From positions 1 to 36,688 of the forward strand of contig VMSP01000001.1 in the NCBI GenBank assembly GCA_013792135.1: DNA of 36,688 bases. Reading direction: 5' to 3'. Positions within the stretch are counted from its first letter, which is position 1. The number at the start of each line of letters is the position of its first letter. Made by a program: the position numbers and the translations under genes. The notes under the pieces were generated by a model. The model was not told where the DNA came from, did not search any database, and worked only from the letters and a program-made list of their open reading frames with translations. Positions 1 to 7,600 of this stretch are shown here, piece after piece. Source of the stretch: Desulfocapsa sp. (GTDB lineage: Bacteria; Desulfobacterota; Desulfobulbia; Desulfobulbales; Desulfocapsaceae).

Positions 1-1638
1 CATCGACCTTCTGAAACAACATGATAATGGCCTTTTGGCCTTATTTTGTTGTTTTCTGAACGCAGCTGCCCGCAAAATATTGAGTGCCGCTGCTTTGAGA
101 GTCGCCGCGAAACGGACAGCTTTCATTCCTCGCACCCGGAGGTGCTTTATTCCTGTTCGCCTATCAAGTTGAGACATGGTGGCCTCAACGCCAGCTCGAA
201 ACCGATATTTGTCTTTGAACTCATCAGTTCGTTCATATGCTCGTCTTTGTGCAAGGCGGGCAGCTCTTTCATCGTATTGGATAAAACTGCTGTCTTTCTT
301 TCCTGGCTTTACCGGGCAGTGATTACACCTGGGGCAGTTGGAGCATGTGCGCGTTGCGAATGATATGGTGAATCTGTGCTTCTTCCTGGACACCTGGACA
401 GGAGCACGTCCCTCGGGACAAAACGAAATAGCACCATTATCTGAGAACTCGAAATCGGTTAAAGTGCAGAACAAGTTCTTTTGATTATCTTTTGTCGGGG
501 CAATAATATTGACATTTTTCTCTTTGGCTTTTTCATGATTACTGTCCCCTCCATAAAGGGTATCAGCCAGTGCTTCTTCCGGTTTCATTCCTCGCTGTTC
601 GACGGCATCTATATATGGGAGTAAGGCATTGGCGTCACTTTCATGGGCAGGTTGGACTTCAACATGGGTTATAATGGATAGTTGTGGGGATCCATCCTTT
701 TCCTCTGTGCTGTATGTTTCGGCAAACTGCACCTGGTACCCTTTTCCTTTATGGCCACTATAGCCGGCATCAGGGTCAGATGGGTTTTGTAAGGAATCAG
801 ATGGAACATCCTTGTTCGCCTTGGTTACTACCCGTTGTTCATTTGAAACCTCATCAACCTCCACAATGCATTGCTCTTTGAGAACACGCACCATGAGTTG
901 ATAAGTGGCCATCGATGGGATTTCTTTATGTAAACGATACCTCTCGATAAGGGAAAAAAGATCGTCAGCGACCATCTGTAGGGTTTTGGGTGATTCAGAT
1001 GGTTTGACCATGGCGAAAGAACTTTCTTCTTCCTTTTTCAAATACCGGTCTCTCAATTCCTGGGCAAGATCATCGAAATCATCCTTATGATGCCGTTTGA
1101 GGTTGGTAAGGAATTTCTTTATGGTGCTTACGAAAATACCAATGCGTCCCAAATGCCGCATGTTGGAAAATATATGGACCGAGTCTATTCGCTGCAGGGA
1201 TGTGTCCACATCAAAGACCTTGCAGAGTTTATCGCCTACGACATCAAAGATGGCATCGTAGAGTCCATGCTCTGTCATGATGGACCGGATAGTCCAAATG
1301 CTTTTTGGGCAAACATATGCTGCGCAGTCTGAGTTGCTTGTGATGTCCAGGGCATAATGCCACTGTATATTGAAAGAAAATTGTTCCACCGTTACCTGGT
1401 CAGTCAAATCATGCATATGTTGCAACAGCATCGCGCCCATCATGGAAACAAGTTCGTTGGTCGGTCGCCCCATGTTGGCACTGTAATGTTCTGCAAGAAG
1501 ACCCACAGGAAGAACCTGGCGGATATGGTCCCGAAAAATCCCTGCCCAGGAATCATTCAACAGCTGTCGCCGTTTTGGGCCAAGATATTCAAAAGGGTCA
1601 AACATGTAGATGGTTTTGTGATCCTTGACGTTGAGCAT
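1..1638 (-). CDS. IS1182-like transposase, stop codon lies outside the window
   Basis: The minus strand is open without a stop from an ATG at 1638 to base 1, 546 codons. The translation reads as one transposase. Near the N-terminus is an InsH-type region (FDPFEYLGPKRRQLL, residues 13-27). A candidate first catalytic Asp lies in RIDSVHIFSN (about residue 152), a second in ADTLYGGDSN, and a Glu in GVEATMSQLDRR, giving a DDE set. A cysteine cluster, CSNCPRCNHCP, precedes the Glu, as is common in the IS1182 group. The C-terminus is basic and close to the usual family length, so only the last few codons are probably missing. There are no frameshifts or internal stops, so the element may still be active. 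The terminal inverted repeats were not located. The plus-strand reading frames across this stretch are shadows. Confidence 0.85.
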   Translation of the reverse strand, partial: MLNVKDHKTIYMFDPFEYLGPKRRQLLNDSWAGIFRDHIRQVLPVGLLAEHYSANMGRPTNELVSMMGAMLLQHMHDLTDQVTVEQFSFNIQWHYALDITSNSDCAAYVCPKSIWTIRSIMTEHGLYDAIFDVVGDKLCKVFDVDTSLQRIDSVHIFSNMRHLGRIGIFVSTIKKFLTNLKRHHKDDFDDLAQELRDRYLKKEEESSFAMVKPSESPKTLQMVADDLFSLIERYRLHKEIPSMATYQLMVRVLKEQCIVEVDEVSNEQRVVTKANKDVPSDSLQNPSDPDAGYSGHKGKGYQVQFAETYSTEEKDGSPQLSIITHVEVQPAHESDANALLPYIDAVEQRGMKPEEALADTLYGGDSNHEKAKEKNVNIIAPTKDNQKNLFCTLTDFEFSDNGAISFCPEGRAPVQVSRKKHRFTISFATRTCSNCPRCNHCPVKPGKKDSSFIQYDERAARLAQRRAYERTDEFKDKYRFRAGVEATMSQLDRRTGIKHLRVRGMKAVRFAATLKAAALNILRAAAFRKQQNKAKRPLSCCFRRSM

Positions 1639-1898
1639 GGCGTCCCTGTAAGTGTTTAATTTATAAGGATATAATAGCACGGCCGCCCTTTGAATGCAAT
1701 GGTTTTTTAATAATATTTTCAGTTTGTTACGCCACGAAGTACCTTTTTACGAATCCATCAATATTTCAGGAGTGACGTTGAGTTTTTTCCTGACGTTTTT
1801 TATTCTCGCTCCAGCCTAGGTTGATGCCCGTCTTTGATCAACACGTTTTCTTCCTGACTATTACACTGAACTGGCACGCGGACAATGCCGGCGTCGAT

Positions 1899-2123
1899 TC
1901 AGGAAGTAAAAAATCGACAAATGCGCCTCAAAACTTTACCGGGTATCTCGAAGACATTTATTGAAATTTCACGATGTACAGTTCTTTTGCCACAACCCAG
2001 TTTAAAGTCAGAATGAAATTTGTTTCCACATGAAGGACAAGCCATAAGCATCCCACCAATGTGGTTAGGAAATCGTAACTGTTGACCGCATTTTGGGCAC
2101 TTCTTGACAGTATACTCAGTCAT
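1899..2123 (-). CDS. small zinc-ribbon protein, function unknown
   Basis: A 74-aa protein with one treble-clef type zinc ribbon: CPKCG near residue 9 and CPSCG near residue 29 give two CxxC knuckles about 17 residues apart. The C-terminal half is basic with hydrophobic residues and no further domain. The arrangement resembles the zinc ribbons in many short bacterial proteins, but no specific family was recognised. It stands alone between the transposon and the telA hairpin. The ribosome binding site before the ATG is weak, which lowers confidence in the start. The four cysteines in correct spacing argue that it is a real gene. Confidence 0.6.
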   Translation of the reverse strand: MTEYTVKKCPKCGQQLRFPNHIGGMLMACPSCGNKFHSDFKLGCGKRTVHREISINVFEIPGKVLRRICRFFTS

Positions 2124-2161
2124 GGTTTAGTTGAAGCTTTCTGAAAAGAAAATATGAACGA

Positions 2162-2201
2162 AAGGTTACCTTGAAAATTCCTTATTTTTCAAGGTAACCT
2201 T
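2162..2201. terminator. perfect 16-bp inverted repeat after telA, likely bidirectional terminator
   Basis: AAGGTTACCTTGAAAA (2162-2177) and TTTTCAAGGTAACCTT (2186-2201) are exact reverse complements around an 8-base loop. The repeat starts six bases after the telA stop and lies upstream of the zinc-ribbon gene. A-rich and T-rich runs at the inner end of the stem and a short T-rich tail on minus fit a weak intrinsic terminator. A protein-binding palindrome cannot be excluded. Confidence 0.6.
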
Positions 2202-2207
2202 AACTCA

Positions 2208-3335
2208 CTATTGCCCCGGCCTCGCATTCACCCGGGCACTGGCGCTGACAAGAGTTCTGCGCAGTTCTGCTTCAAGGGTCTCAAGCTGGAGCGCTGCCTC
2301 GGCGCGTTTCCTCCGTCCTTCATCGGCGATACTCAGGCTCTCTTCGATGGTCTCGATCAGTGAGGCATTGGCCTGCTTGACCGCATCGATATCAAAGACG
2401 CCGCGCTCGATCTCGCGCCGTGCCTCGGCGTTGCCCTGCTTGAGGTTTTCGGCATTGGCCTTGAGTAATTCGTTGGTGAGATCACTGGCCGAGCGGATGG
2501 TGGCGACCGCCTCACGGGATCGGTGGATGGTGACCGCCTGAGCCAGTTGCTGCCGCCACAGGGGCAGGGTGTTGGCGGTGGTAGAGACGATCTTATTGAT
2601 CAACCCCTTGTCATTCTCCTGTACCAGACGGATACTGGGCAAACTCTGCATGGCCACCTGACGGGTCAGCTTGAGATCATGCACCCGCCGCTCCAGGGCA
2701 TCACGATTGGCACGCAGATCTCGCAGCTGCTGGGCAGCGACCATTGCCTCGCTCTCCGCTGCCTCACGTTCCAGGGCCGGGATGTCCTGTTCATCGAGCT
2801 GCCTCAGCTTCTCCTCTCCGGCCACAATATAGCGTTCAAGATGGTGAAAGTACTCCAGATTGGCAGCGTAGAGGCGGTCGAGCGAGACGATATCCGTGAG
2901 CAGTTGCGTCTTGTGTCGCTCGAGATCATCACCGATGGCGTCGATCTGGTCGCGTACTTCCTCATAGCGTTGGAGGAACTTGGTCACGGGCCTGGTTTTA
3001 CCGAGCAGACGGGCGAAGATACCGGGCTTGCTGTTGGGATCCAGACTCCCCAGATCAAAGCCCCGCACAGTGACCAACATGCGGTTGAGGGCCTCTCCAG
3101 CAGGCCCCGTGTCCTTGTTGCGCACACCCTCCAACATGTCGTCAGAGATGCTGGCCAGCTGCTGCTGGGCGGGTGCGCCGAAATAGAGCAGGGAGTGGGT
3201 GTCATTGAGGTCAATCTCCTGAATCAGTGCATCCATCGCCGCTCGCTCCGTCAGGTCGGCCTGCTGGTAACGCACCAGTGACTTGCTCTGCAGCAGGTCG
3301 GTTTCAATGGTCTTAAGTTCTTTCTCGTTAATCAT
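2208..3335 (-). CDS. telA: TelA-family toxic anion resistance protein
   Basis: This 375-aa protein is highly charged and largely coiled coil. It has the TelA/KlaA signature segments: an N-terminal region ending in a GFDLGSLDP-like motif (about residue 95), then long heptad-rich helices through residues 130-350. TelA proteins are named for tellurite resistance on plasmid RK2, and chromosomal copies are tied to general envelope or chemical stress. Their biochemical activity is not established. It lies directly downstream of xpaC on the same strand with a 27-base gap and a good ribosome binding site (AGGAG before the ATG), so the two are co-transcribed. The unit is visibly richer in G and C than its neighbours, which suggests lateral acquisition. 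Confidence 0.88.
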   Translation of the reverse strand: MINEKELKTIETDLLQSKSLVRYQQADLTERAAMDALIQEIDLNDTHSLLYFGAPAQQQLASISDDMLEGVRNKDTGPAGEALNRMLVTVRGFDLGSLDPNSKPGIFARLLGKTRPVTKFLQRYEEVRDQIDAIGDDLERHKTQLLTDIVSLDRLYAANLEYFHHLERYIVAGEEKLRQLDEQDIPALEREAAESEAMVAAQQLRDLRANRDALERRVHDLKLTRQVAMQSLPSIRLVQENDKGLINKIVSTTANTLPLWRQQLAQAVTIHRSREAVATIRSASDLTNELLKANAENLKQGNAEARREIERGVFDIDAVKQANASLIETIEESLSIADEGRRKRAEAALQLETLEAELRRTLVSASARVNARPGQ

Positions 3336-3362
3336 GGTTCGTCTTCCTCTCCTAAGGTTGCA

Positions 3363-4340
3363 TCAATTCAGACCTTCGCGCTTGAGCTGGGCTTCCAGCA
3401 CTTCCATATTCACATCAAGGTCGAGCAGGTCATTCTCCAGCAGTCGCTGCAGCTGCTGGCCGAACACCGCTTCAATGCTGACCAGCACGCGACGGAAATT
3501 AGCATTCAGAGTCTGGTTGCAATGATTGCTATGGGCCTCGGCATAACCAGTGACCACCCGCTGGGCACCATCAAGATAGGTATTAAGGAATTTGCGAGCC
3601 CGACGCAGATCCCTGGGATCATGGGCGATCTCCGCCAGAATGTCTCGAGCCAGGGCGATGATGCGGGTCAGGCGCTGGTTCAGTTCCGGCTGCTTGATAC
3701 GGCTAGCGGCCTGCTCGATGCTCATGATCTTCTGCTCTGCCTGCTGTAGTGCCTCGGTGACCCGCGCGACGCTGCCATCCCTGTTCTCCGCCACGACCAC
3801 CGATTGCCGGCGTGGATCAAGACCGTAGAGCAGGATAAACGCAGCAAACGCCCCTCCTCCAAAAGCCAAGGCGATGGGTAGGCTATGGCCGGCGCCTGCC
3901 CAGGCGGTCAAGGCCGTGGCCAGGGCGACAGTCAGCCCGCCGAGTGTCTTGAACGGCCAGCGGACAGCGGTCTGGAATCGCTGCTGCCGCTGGTCCACCT
4001 CCTGTTGAAAGCCGTGACGAGCCAGCATGGCACCGGCCAGAAACAGGCTATAGGTGCCGGCGTTGACCACAAAGGCAGTGAACTGGCCGCCGGCAAGGGC
4101 AATCACCATGGCGGGGATCAGTGGCAGGGGCAGCAACCACAGCAGCCTGGCCTTGCGCGGCGTGAGGGCGGCCGCCTGCTGACGGCGCTGACGGAAATCC
4201 TGAACCTCCTTTGCCGTCTGTCGGGCCTGTTTTTCCAGTTCGGCAGCGCCCTTGGGCAACCAGCGGGCAGCAAGGTTCGCACCCTCCCTGACCACTGATG
4301 CAAGCAGTTGGGACCACTCCTGTCGAGGTCGATTTGCCAT
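3363..4340 (-). CDS. xpaC: XpaC-family membrane protein (5-bromo-4-chloroindolyl phosphate hydrolysis family)
   Basis: A 325-aa protein. An N-terminal basic, helical stretch is followed by two hydrophobic hairpins (about residues 65-105 and 130-175), then a charged, Gln/Arg-rich helical C-terminal domain. That order, and the partnership with TelA, match the XpaC family; xpaC-telA pairs are common. The family name comes from an old indicator-dye phenotype and says little about function. The ATG at 4340 is preferred over an in-frame GTG at 4355, because a short upstream gene ends two bases before this ATG (TAA-CC-ATG), indicating translational coupling. It probably acts at the cytoplasmic membrane with TelA. 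Confidence 0.85.
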   Translation of the reverse strand: MANRPRQEWSQLLASVVREGANLAARWLPKGAAELEKQARQTAKEVQDFRQRRQQAAALTPRKARLLWLLPLPLIPAMVIALAGGQFTAFVVNAGTYSLFLAGAMLARHGFQQEVDQRQQRFQTAVRWPFKTLGGLTVALATALTAWAGAGHSLPIALAFGGGAFAAFILLYGLDPRRQSVVVAENRDGSVARVTEALQQAEQKIMSIEQAASRIKQPELNQRLTRIIALARDILAEIAHDPRDLRRARKFLNTYLDGAQRVVTGYAEAHSNHCNQTLNANFRRVLVSIEAVFGQQLQRLLENDLLDLDVNMEVLEAQLKREGLN

Positions 4341-4342
4341 GG

Positions 4343-4432
4343 TTATACAGCCCACAAAGCCTGCCAGGCCGCTACACCGACGGTGGCGAACAGCAGAATC
4401 AGCCCGAGAATTTTACGTAAAGACTTTGGCAT
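4343..4432 (-). CDS. 29-residue single-span membrane peptide heading the xpaC-telA operon
   Basis: The ATG at 4432 is preceded by a strong ribosome binding site (GGGAGGAAGG, about 5-9 bases upstream). It opens a 29-codon frame ending TAA two bases before the xpaC ATG. The peptide starts MPKSLRKILGLILLF and continues as one hydrophobic helix ending in a Trp-rich segment (AAWQALWAV). It thus has a positively charged N-terminus and one transmembrane span. Its base composition matches xpaC and telA. No family was recognised. It could be a small subunit of the XpaC-TelA system, or a leader whose translation sets xpaC expression. The evidence is the start signals and the coupling. Confidence 0.6.
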   Translation of the reverse strand: MPKSLRKILGLILLFATVGVAAWQALWAV

Positions 4433-4613
4433 CTTGGCCTTCCTCCCAAAAAATTATGATGAGTACCCTTTATGGCGCCCCCTGAGTGTCATAGGAGAGT
4501 GAAACAATGACGATTTGGTAACCAAAGTCAACCACCTTTACGACAGAAAATCAACGAACCTTCACCAATTGTTCTTCGTACTCCTACCATCCTTCATCAA
4601 TTTGCCGGAAAAA

Positions 4614-4893
4614 TCAATGCTGCACGTTCTTGAACGTTGTGGACGGTTTGTCAAATATATAAAGGAGATTCGGTTCGCCGCAGATGAACAAAACACCGTT
4701 GGCATCCATGGTTAATGCCCTCGGCCTTGGGAACAACCTTTCACAATCCGGAATCACCACTCTCCTTCAAAGAGAGTCGGCCAAGCTCTTTTCCGTTGGC
4801 TGTTGCCTCAACCACACTGGCCGAGTCATCACTCAAAAGCAACAAATTACCACTGCCCGAATGATAATAATCATCAGAGAGGTCTTTCAGCGA
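4614..4893 (-). pseudogene. remnant of an SdiA-regulated/YjiK-like beta-propeller gene
   Basis: The minus strand carries a decayed C-terminal fragment. One frame reads SLKDLSDDYY, LLLLSDDSASVVE and GRLSLKESGDSGL, then a TGA stop, then KVVPKAEGI. A one-base shift continues as TMDANGVLFICGEPNLLY and ends at a TGA at 4616-4614. The segment (P-x-AEG-(I/V)-TMD-x-x-G-x-L(F/Y)I-x-x-EPNL-x-Y) is characteristic of the SdiA-regulated domain seen in YjiK, an extracytoplasmic propeller-like protein. With one stop, one frameshift and no N-terminal half, it is a pseudogene. It abuts a transposase remnant, so insertion probably caused the loss. Confidence 0.7.
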
Positions 4894-5058
4894 CAATGAT
4901 TGTTTTTATGTCAAGTCCCGTCTGATTGTAAACGTGTTTGACGAATAAATTTGGCTTTTCTTTCTGCCATTTTTTAAGTGCCTGGAAGGGTGTTTGGCGA
5001 CTCAGGGCACGTTGCGTGTGGAAACATCCAAATATTTATACAAAGTTGTTTCCAACTC
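4874..5058 (-). pseudogene. C-terminal remnant of an integrase-core (IS481/IS3-like) transposase
   Basis: On the minus strand, ELETTLYKYLD in one frame is followed after a shift by TQRALSRQTPFQALKKWQ and KEKPNLFVKHVYNQTGLD, ending at a stop near 4874. The pattern QRAL-x-x-x-TP-x-x-AL-x-x-W, with a short tail ending in a Gly-Leu-Asp type motif, is that of the extreme C-terminus of integrase-core transposases of the IS481 and related groups. The catalytic domain is absent and the frame is broken, so the element is dead. It overlaps the edge of the YjiK-like remnant, as expected of an insertion followed by deletion. Confidence 0.6.
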
Positions 5059-5114
5059 GCCTACCGGGGCAAAACAGGATTCTATGCAGTTCTGACTCAA
5101 TTCTGAGAAAAATG

Positions 5115-5159
5115 TAAAAGAGAAGCTCTGGATACGAATGTTTCATGGAGATCTTTTAC
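5115..5159. terminator. imperfect inverted repeat after the antiporter gene
   Basis: GTAAAAGA (5115-5122) and TCTTTTAC near 5152-5159 are complementary, with an additional CTC/GAG pairing inside. The repeat lies a few bases after the antiporter stop on the minus strand. It may act as a terminator for that gene. The stem is A/T-rich and interrupted, so this is tentative. Confidence 0.35.
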
Positions 5160-5163
5160 GCCT

Positions 5164-6132
5164 CTATGCCAAAACACTCATGCCCAGGAAAATAATGTAC
5201 CCGATATAACTTGCCAGCAACAAAACACCCTCGAAACGATTTATTCGCCCTGGCCCACGAAAGCCGTAGCAGAAGATGAAAAGAGATATTGTCAAAACAC
5301 TCATGACCAATATATCTCTTGAAAAAATTTCCTGCGCAACTGCCGTGGGATGAATAACACCGGCGACACCGACCACAGCCAGGGTGTTGAAAAGGTTGGA
5401 GCCGAGTATATTTCCGAGAGCAATGTCATGTTCGCCTTTACGGATTGCCATAAGCGACGAGGCCAGTTCCGGGAGCGATGTACCCACCGCCACAATCGTC
5501 AGGCCGATGATCAAGTCGCTGAGGCCAAAGAATTGGGCAATATCCACAGCACCCCAGACAAGGAGGCGAGAGCTGACGATCAATAACGCCAGTCCAAGCA
5601 CCAGCCGCAATAACGCCCTCCCCAGAGGCATGGCATGCGCCTCAAGTTCCTCTACTATTTCAGCGCCAAAAGCATCAACCCGTTGCCGAAGGCCCTGGAG
5701 AATGGTCCAGAACATGAGAGTTCCAAATACGCCCAGTAAAATCCAGGCATCAATCTGCGTCAGTTCGCCATCACTGATCTGGAAAGCAGCCAGCCCGGTA
5801 ACGGCGATCAGGATCGGCAGTTCCTTGCGTAACACCTGGGAGTGGACGGCCATGGGACTGATCAATGCTGTTAGTCCCAGTATTAAACCGATATTGGTGA
5901 TATTTGAGCCGTAAGCGTTGCCGAGTGCAAGGCCCAGGTTGCCCTGCATGGCAGCTAATGTCGAAACCACCATTTCCGGAGCCGATGTGCCAAAACCGAC
6001 AATCACCATACCGATAAGCAAAGGCGGCATACCAAAATACCGCGCAGTAACAGCGGACCCTTCGACAAAAAGGTCGGCACTCCATACCAGAACTAATAAA
6101 CCGCAAATAACGGCAACAGATGCCAGCACCAT
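5164..6132 (-). CDS. Ca2+/Na+ antiporter of the CaCA family (YrbG-like)
   Basis: A 322-aa integral membrane protein with about ten hydrophobic spans in two homologous halves. The two alpha-repeats are clear. The first has GFGTSAPE at residues 46-53 followed by GNAYGSNITN at 71-80. The second has AVGTSLPE at 215-222 followed by GNILGSNLFN at 240-249. The acidic residue in each and the Gly-Asn/Ser-Asn motifs form the cation site in this family. A charged cytoplasmic loop (about 150-168) separates the halves. It exchanges Na+ or H+ for Ca2+ across the cytoplasmic membrane. An AAAAGGGA stretch before the ATG supports the start. A NhaR-like regulator lies about 1.5 kb away but on the other strand, so a regulatory link is only a guess. 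Confidence 0.93.
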   Translation of the reverse strand: MVLASVAVICGLLVLVWSADLFVEGSAVTARYFGMPPLLIGMVIVGFGTSAPEMVVSTLAAMQGNLGLALGNAYGSNITNIGLILGLTALISPMAVHSQVLRKELPILIAVTGLAAFQISDGELTQIDAWILLGVFGTLMFWTILQGLRQRVDAFGAEIVEELEAHAMPLGRALLRLVLGLALLIVSSRLLVWGAVDIAQFFGLSDLIIGLTIVAVGTSLPELASSLMAIRKGEHDIALGNILGSNLFNTLAVVGVAGVIHPTAVAQEIFSRDILVMSVLTISLFIFCYGFRGPGRINRFEGVLLLASYIGYIIFLGMSVLA

Positions 6133-6239
6133 TCCCTTTTCACCTTTTTCTCAATTTCAGCTGAACTGCGCAACCTGCTCGGCACCCATTACAATATAGA
6201 GGTCCGGTTTTATTTTTACCAATCCTTTCATCACCGAGC

Positions 6240-6509
6240 CTATGTACAGTTTTGCGAATAAAGAAAGCCAAACGCCGCCCCTGAACCGGCGAGTCCGCAC
6301 CAGACATCGTCCCAGGACCAGCTCCCCTTACTCCAGAGATCAAGGGCCTCCTTGATCAGGGTGACCACAACACCAGCACCATACAATGGCAGCCAATAGA
6401 CACCAAGCAGGGTCAGGACAAAACCCCAGAAAAAATGGAGCTGCAGATCCCACCTGAAAATACGCATTACGCTGATGGCTTTCTGCTGATATGTTGGTAA
6501 TAAGTCCAT
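6240..6509 (-). CDS. small membrane protein, possibly YfiM/DUF2279-like
   Basis: An 89-aa protein with three hydrophobic stretches: about residues 24-44, 46-60 and 70-83. Polar residues sit at positions typical of YfiM/DUF2279-like proteins: a His before the first span (LQLHFFWG), a KEALDLW motif in the middle and WSWDDVW before the last span. The resemblance is in this pattern only, so the family call is tentative. The start at 6509 has a poor ribosome binding site, and an ATG at residue 15 (6467) is an alternative. It lies upstream of the antiporter gene on the same strand with a 107-base gap. Confidence 0.55.
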   Translation of the reverse strand: MDLLPTYQQKAISVMRIFRWDLQLHFFWGFVLTLLGVYWLPLYGAGVVVTLIKEALDLWSKGSWSWDDVWCGLAGSGAAFGFLYSQNCT

Positions 6510-6652
6510 AGTCGGGAGTGGTCTTTCAAAAGGGAAGCATCCCTGACCGGCCGCCAGCCCGGAAGAGGAGTCGGGATGGAAACCGGCAGGAGATGCTAGA
6601 CAAGAGAACTCACATTTAATCTGGAGTAGAAACCAGACAAGGCCTCAAGCTG

Positions 6653-6928
6653 TTATTCTTTTTCACTCTTTTCATCATCTTTGCCCTCGGCAGATTCTTC
6701 ATCTTCACCCTTGCCCTTGTCCCCGGATGTATCCGTGCTACCAATGACACTGCCAACCGTCTCTTTTGCTTTTCCGATGGTCTGATCAGCCGTTTCCTTT
6801 GCTTTCTCTATGGCCTGATCGGCCTGATCGCAAGCGGTCAAACCTGAAAGCGACAGAAGCAACAACAGCATTAACACGATTGACTTAAACGACACCAACG
6901 CCACACCCGACTTTCTAAAACCCTTCAT
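6653..6928 (-). CDS. small charged lipoprotein
   Basis: A 91-aa protein. It has a basic N-terminus, a long hydrophobic segment and a lipobox (LTAC) near residues 30-33, so it should be processed by signal peptidase II and anchored at the outer or inner membrane. The mature part has two similar 11-residue amphipathic units (IEKAKETADQT and IGKAKETVGSV). It ends in an extremely Glu/Asp/Lys-rich tail, probably disordered. A strong ribosome binding site (GAAGGAGAT) precedes the ATG. Similar KAKET repeats occur in stress-related and entericidin/CsbD-like small proteins, but no family is claimed. Confidence 0.75.
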   Translation of the reverse strand: MKGFRKSGVALVSFKSIVLMLLLLLSLSGLTACDQADQAIEKAKETADQTIGKAKETVGSVIGSTDTSGDKGKGEDEESAEGKDDEKSEKE

Positions 6929-7035
6929 TACTGATCTCCTTCATTGAAAATTATTCTTCACTTTACCCCCTGCTTCAGGGGTTTCACCTTGCACTCGTAT
7001 CGTTCGGTTGAAAACAGCGAGACACATCTTTGTCT

Positions 7036-7425
7036 TTATTGTGAAAAATTGTCATGTGTATCTTCAAGCAGATGAGATTCTTTTTCACTCGTCGTCCTGC
7101 GCCTGTTCATTCTGATCGGAATGTCACGGCGTCGCTCCAGGCTGCGGTTTATTGATCTACCTGCACGAGACAGAGAGTAGTTGAGGGCCGAAAATATATT
7201 TTCGCCTTCCCCCTGCACCACAACTTCACCAGATGATGCCAGTTTCACGGATACAATACATCGTTTATCCACTCCGCCTTTGGGGCCATTTATGTCAGTT
7301 ATGCGAACCTTGACAATCTGGAGGTATGTACCAAAACGGCTCAGAGCTAACCTTACTTGTCGAGCTAGTTGACTGTACATTGCATTATCCGAAAAATTTT
7401 GTTGCATCGTAATATCTATTTTCAT
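7036..7425 (-). CDS. HPF/RaiA-family ribosome-associated protein
   Basis: The 129-aa product has the HPF/RaiA (sigma-54 modulation/S30AE) fold pattern: an N-terminal MKIDITMQQNF strand, a helix (SQLARQVRLALSRFG), the strand VKVRITDINGPKGGVDKRC, a strand pair around VSVKL and EVVVQGEGEN, then the basic helix ALNYSLSRAGRSINRSLERRR. Such proteins bind the 30S decoding region in stationary phase and promote hibernation. The tail is charged and lacks the long HPF dimerisation domain. The ATG at 7425 is preferred because a GGAGG motif lies eight bases upstream. Longer in-frame starts (to 7512) lack one and add residues unlike the family. It is transcribed divergently from the LysR gene. Confidence 0.8.
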   Translation of the reverse strand: MKIDITMQQNFSDNAMYSQLARQVRLALSRFGTYLQIVKVRITDINGPKGGVDKRCIVSVKLASSGEVVVQGEGENIFSALNYSLSRAGRSINRSLERRRDIPIRMNRRRTTSEKESHLLEDTHDNFSQ

Positions 7426-7573
7426 ACGAAATGCCTCCATGAGTTGAAAACCCAGTTTTGATTCTGAACAAATGATTATAGACTGTATTGTTAACCGTTG
7501 ATGATGTTTCAATCATGATTGGAAGATAAAGCCTGATAAGCATTAGCGCAAATAGATAATTATGCTATTATGA

Positions 7574-7588
7574 TTCGAAAAATACGAA
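7574..7588. promoter_or_regulatory. inverted repeat upstream of the LysR gene, candidate autoregulatory operator
   Basis: TTCGAAAAATACGAA is a perfect dyad (TTCG-N7-CGAA) 12 bases before the LysR start. It overlaps the AT-rich, promoter-like stretch in the divergent intergenic region between the HPF-like gene and the regulator. LysR proteins usually bind interrupted dyads of about this size at their own promoter. This is inferred from position and symmetry only. Confidence 0.45.
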
Positions 7589-7600
7589 CTGGAGAAAAGT

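Noticed and set aside
1640-1898. Coding remnants or transposon end next to the IS1182-like gene
   Set aside because: Short frames (for example around 1800-1860 on minus) show no recognisable family, and the terminal repeat could not be defined.
2523-3281. 252-codon plus-strand frame antisense to telA
   Set aside because: It is a shadow of the GC-rich telA gene; the minus-strand protein has clear family features.
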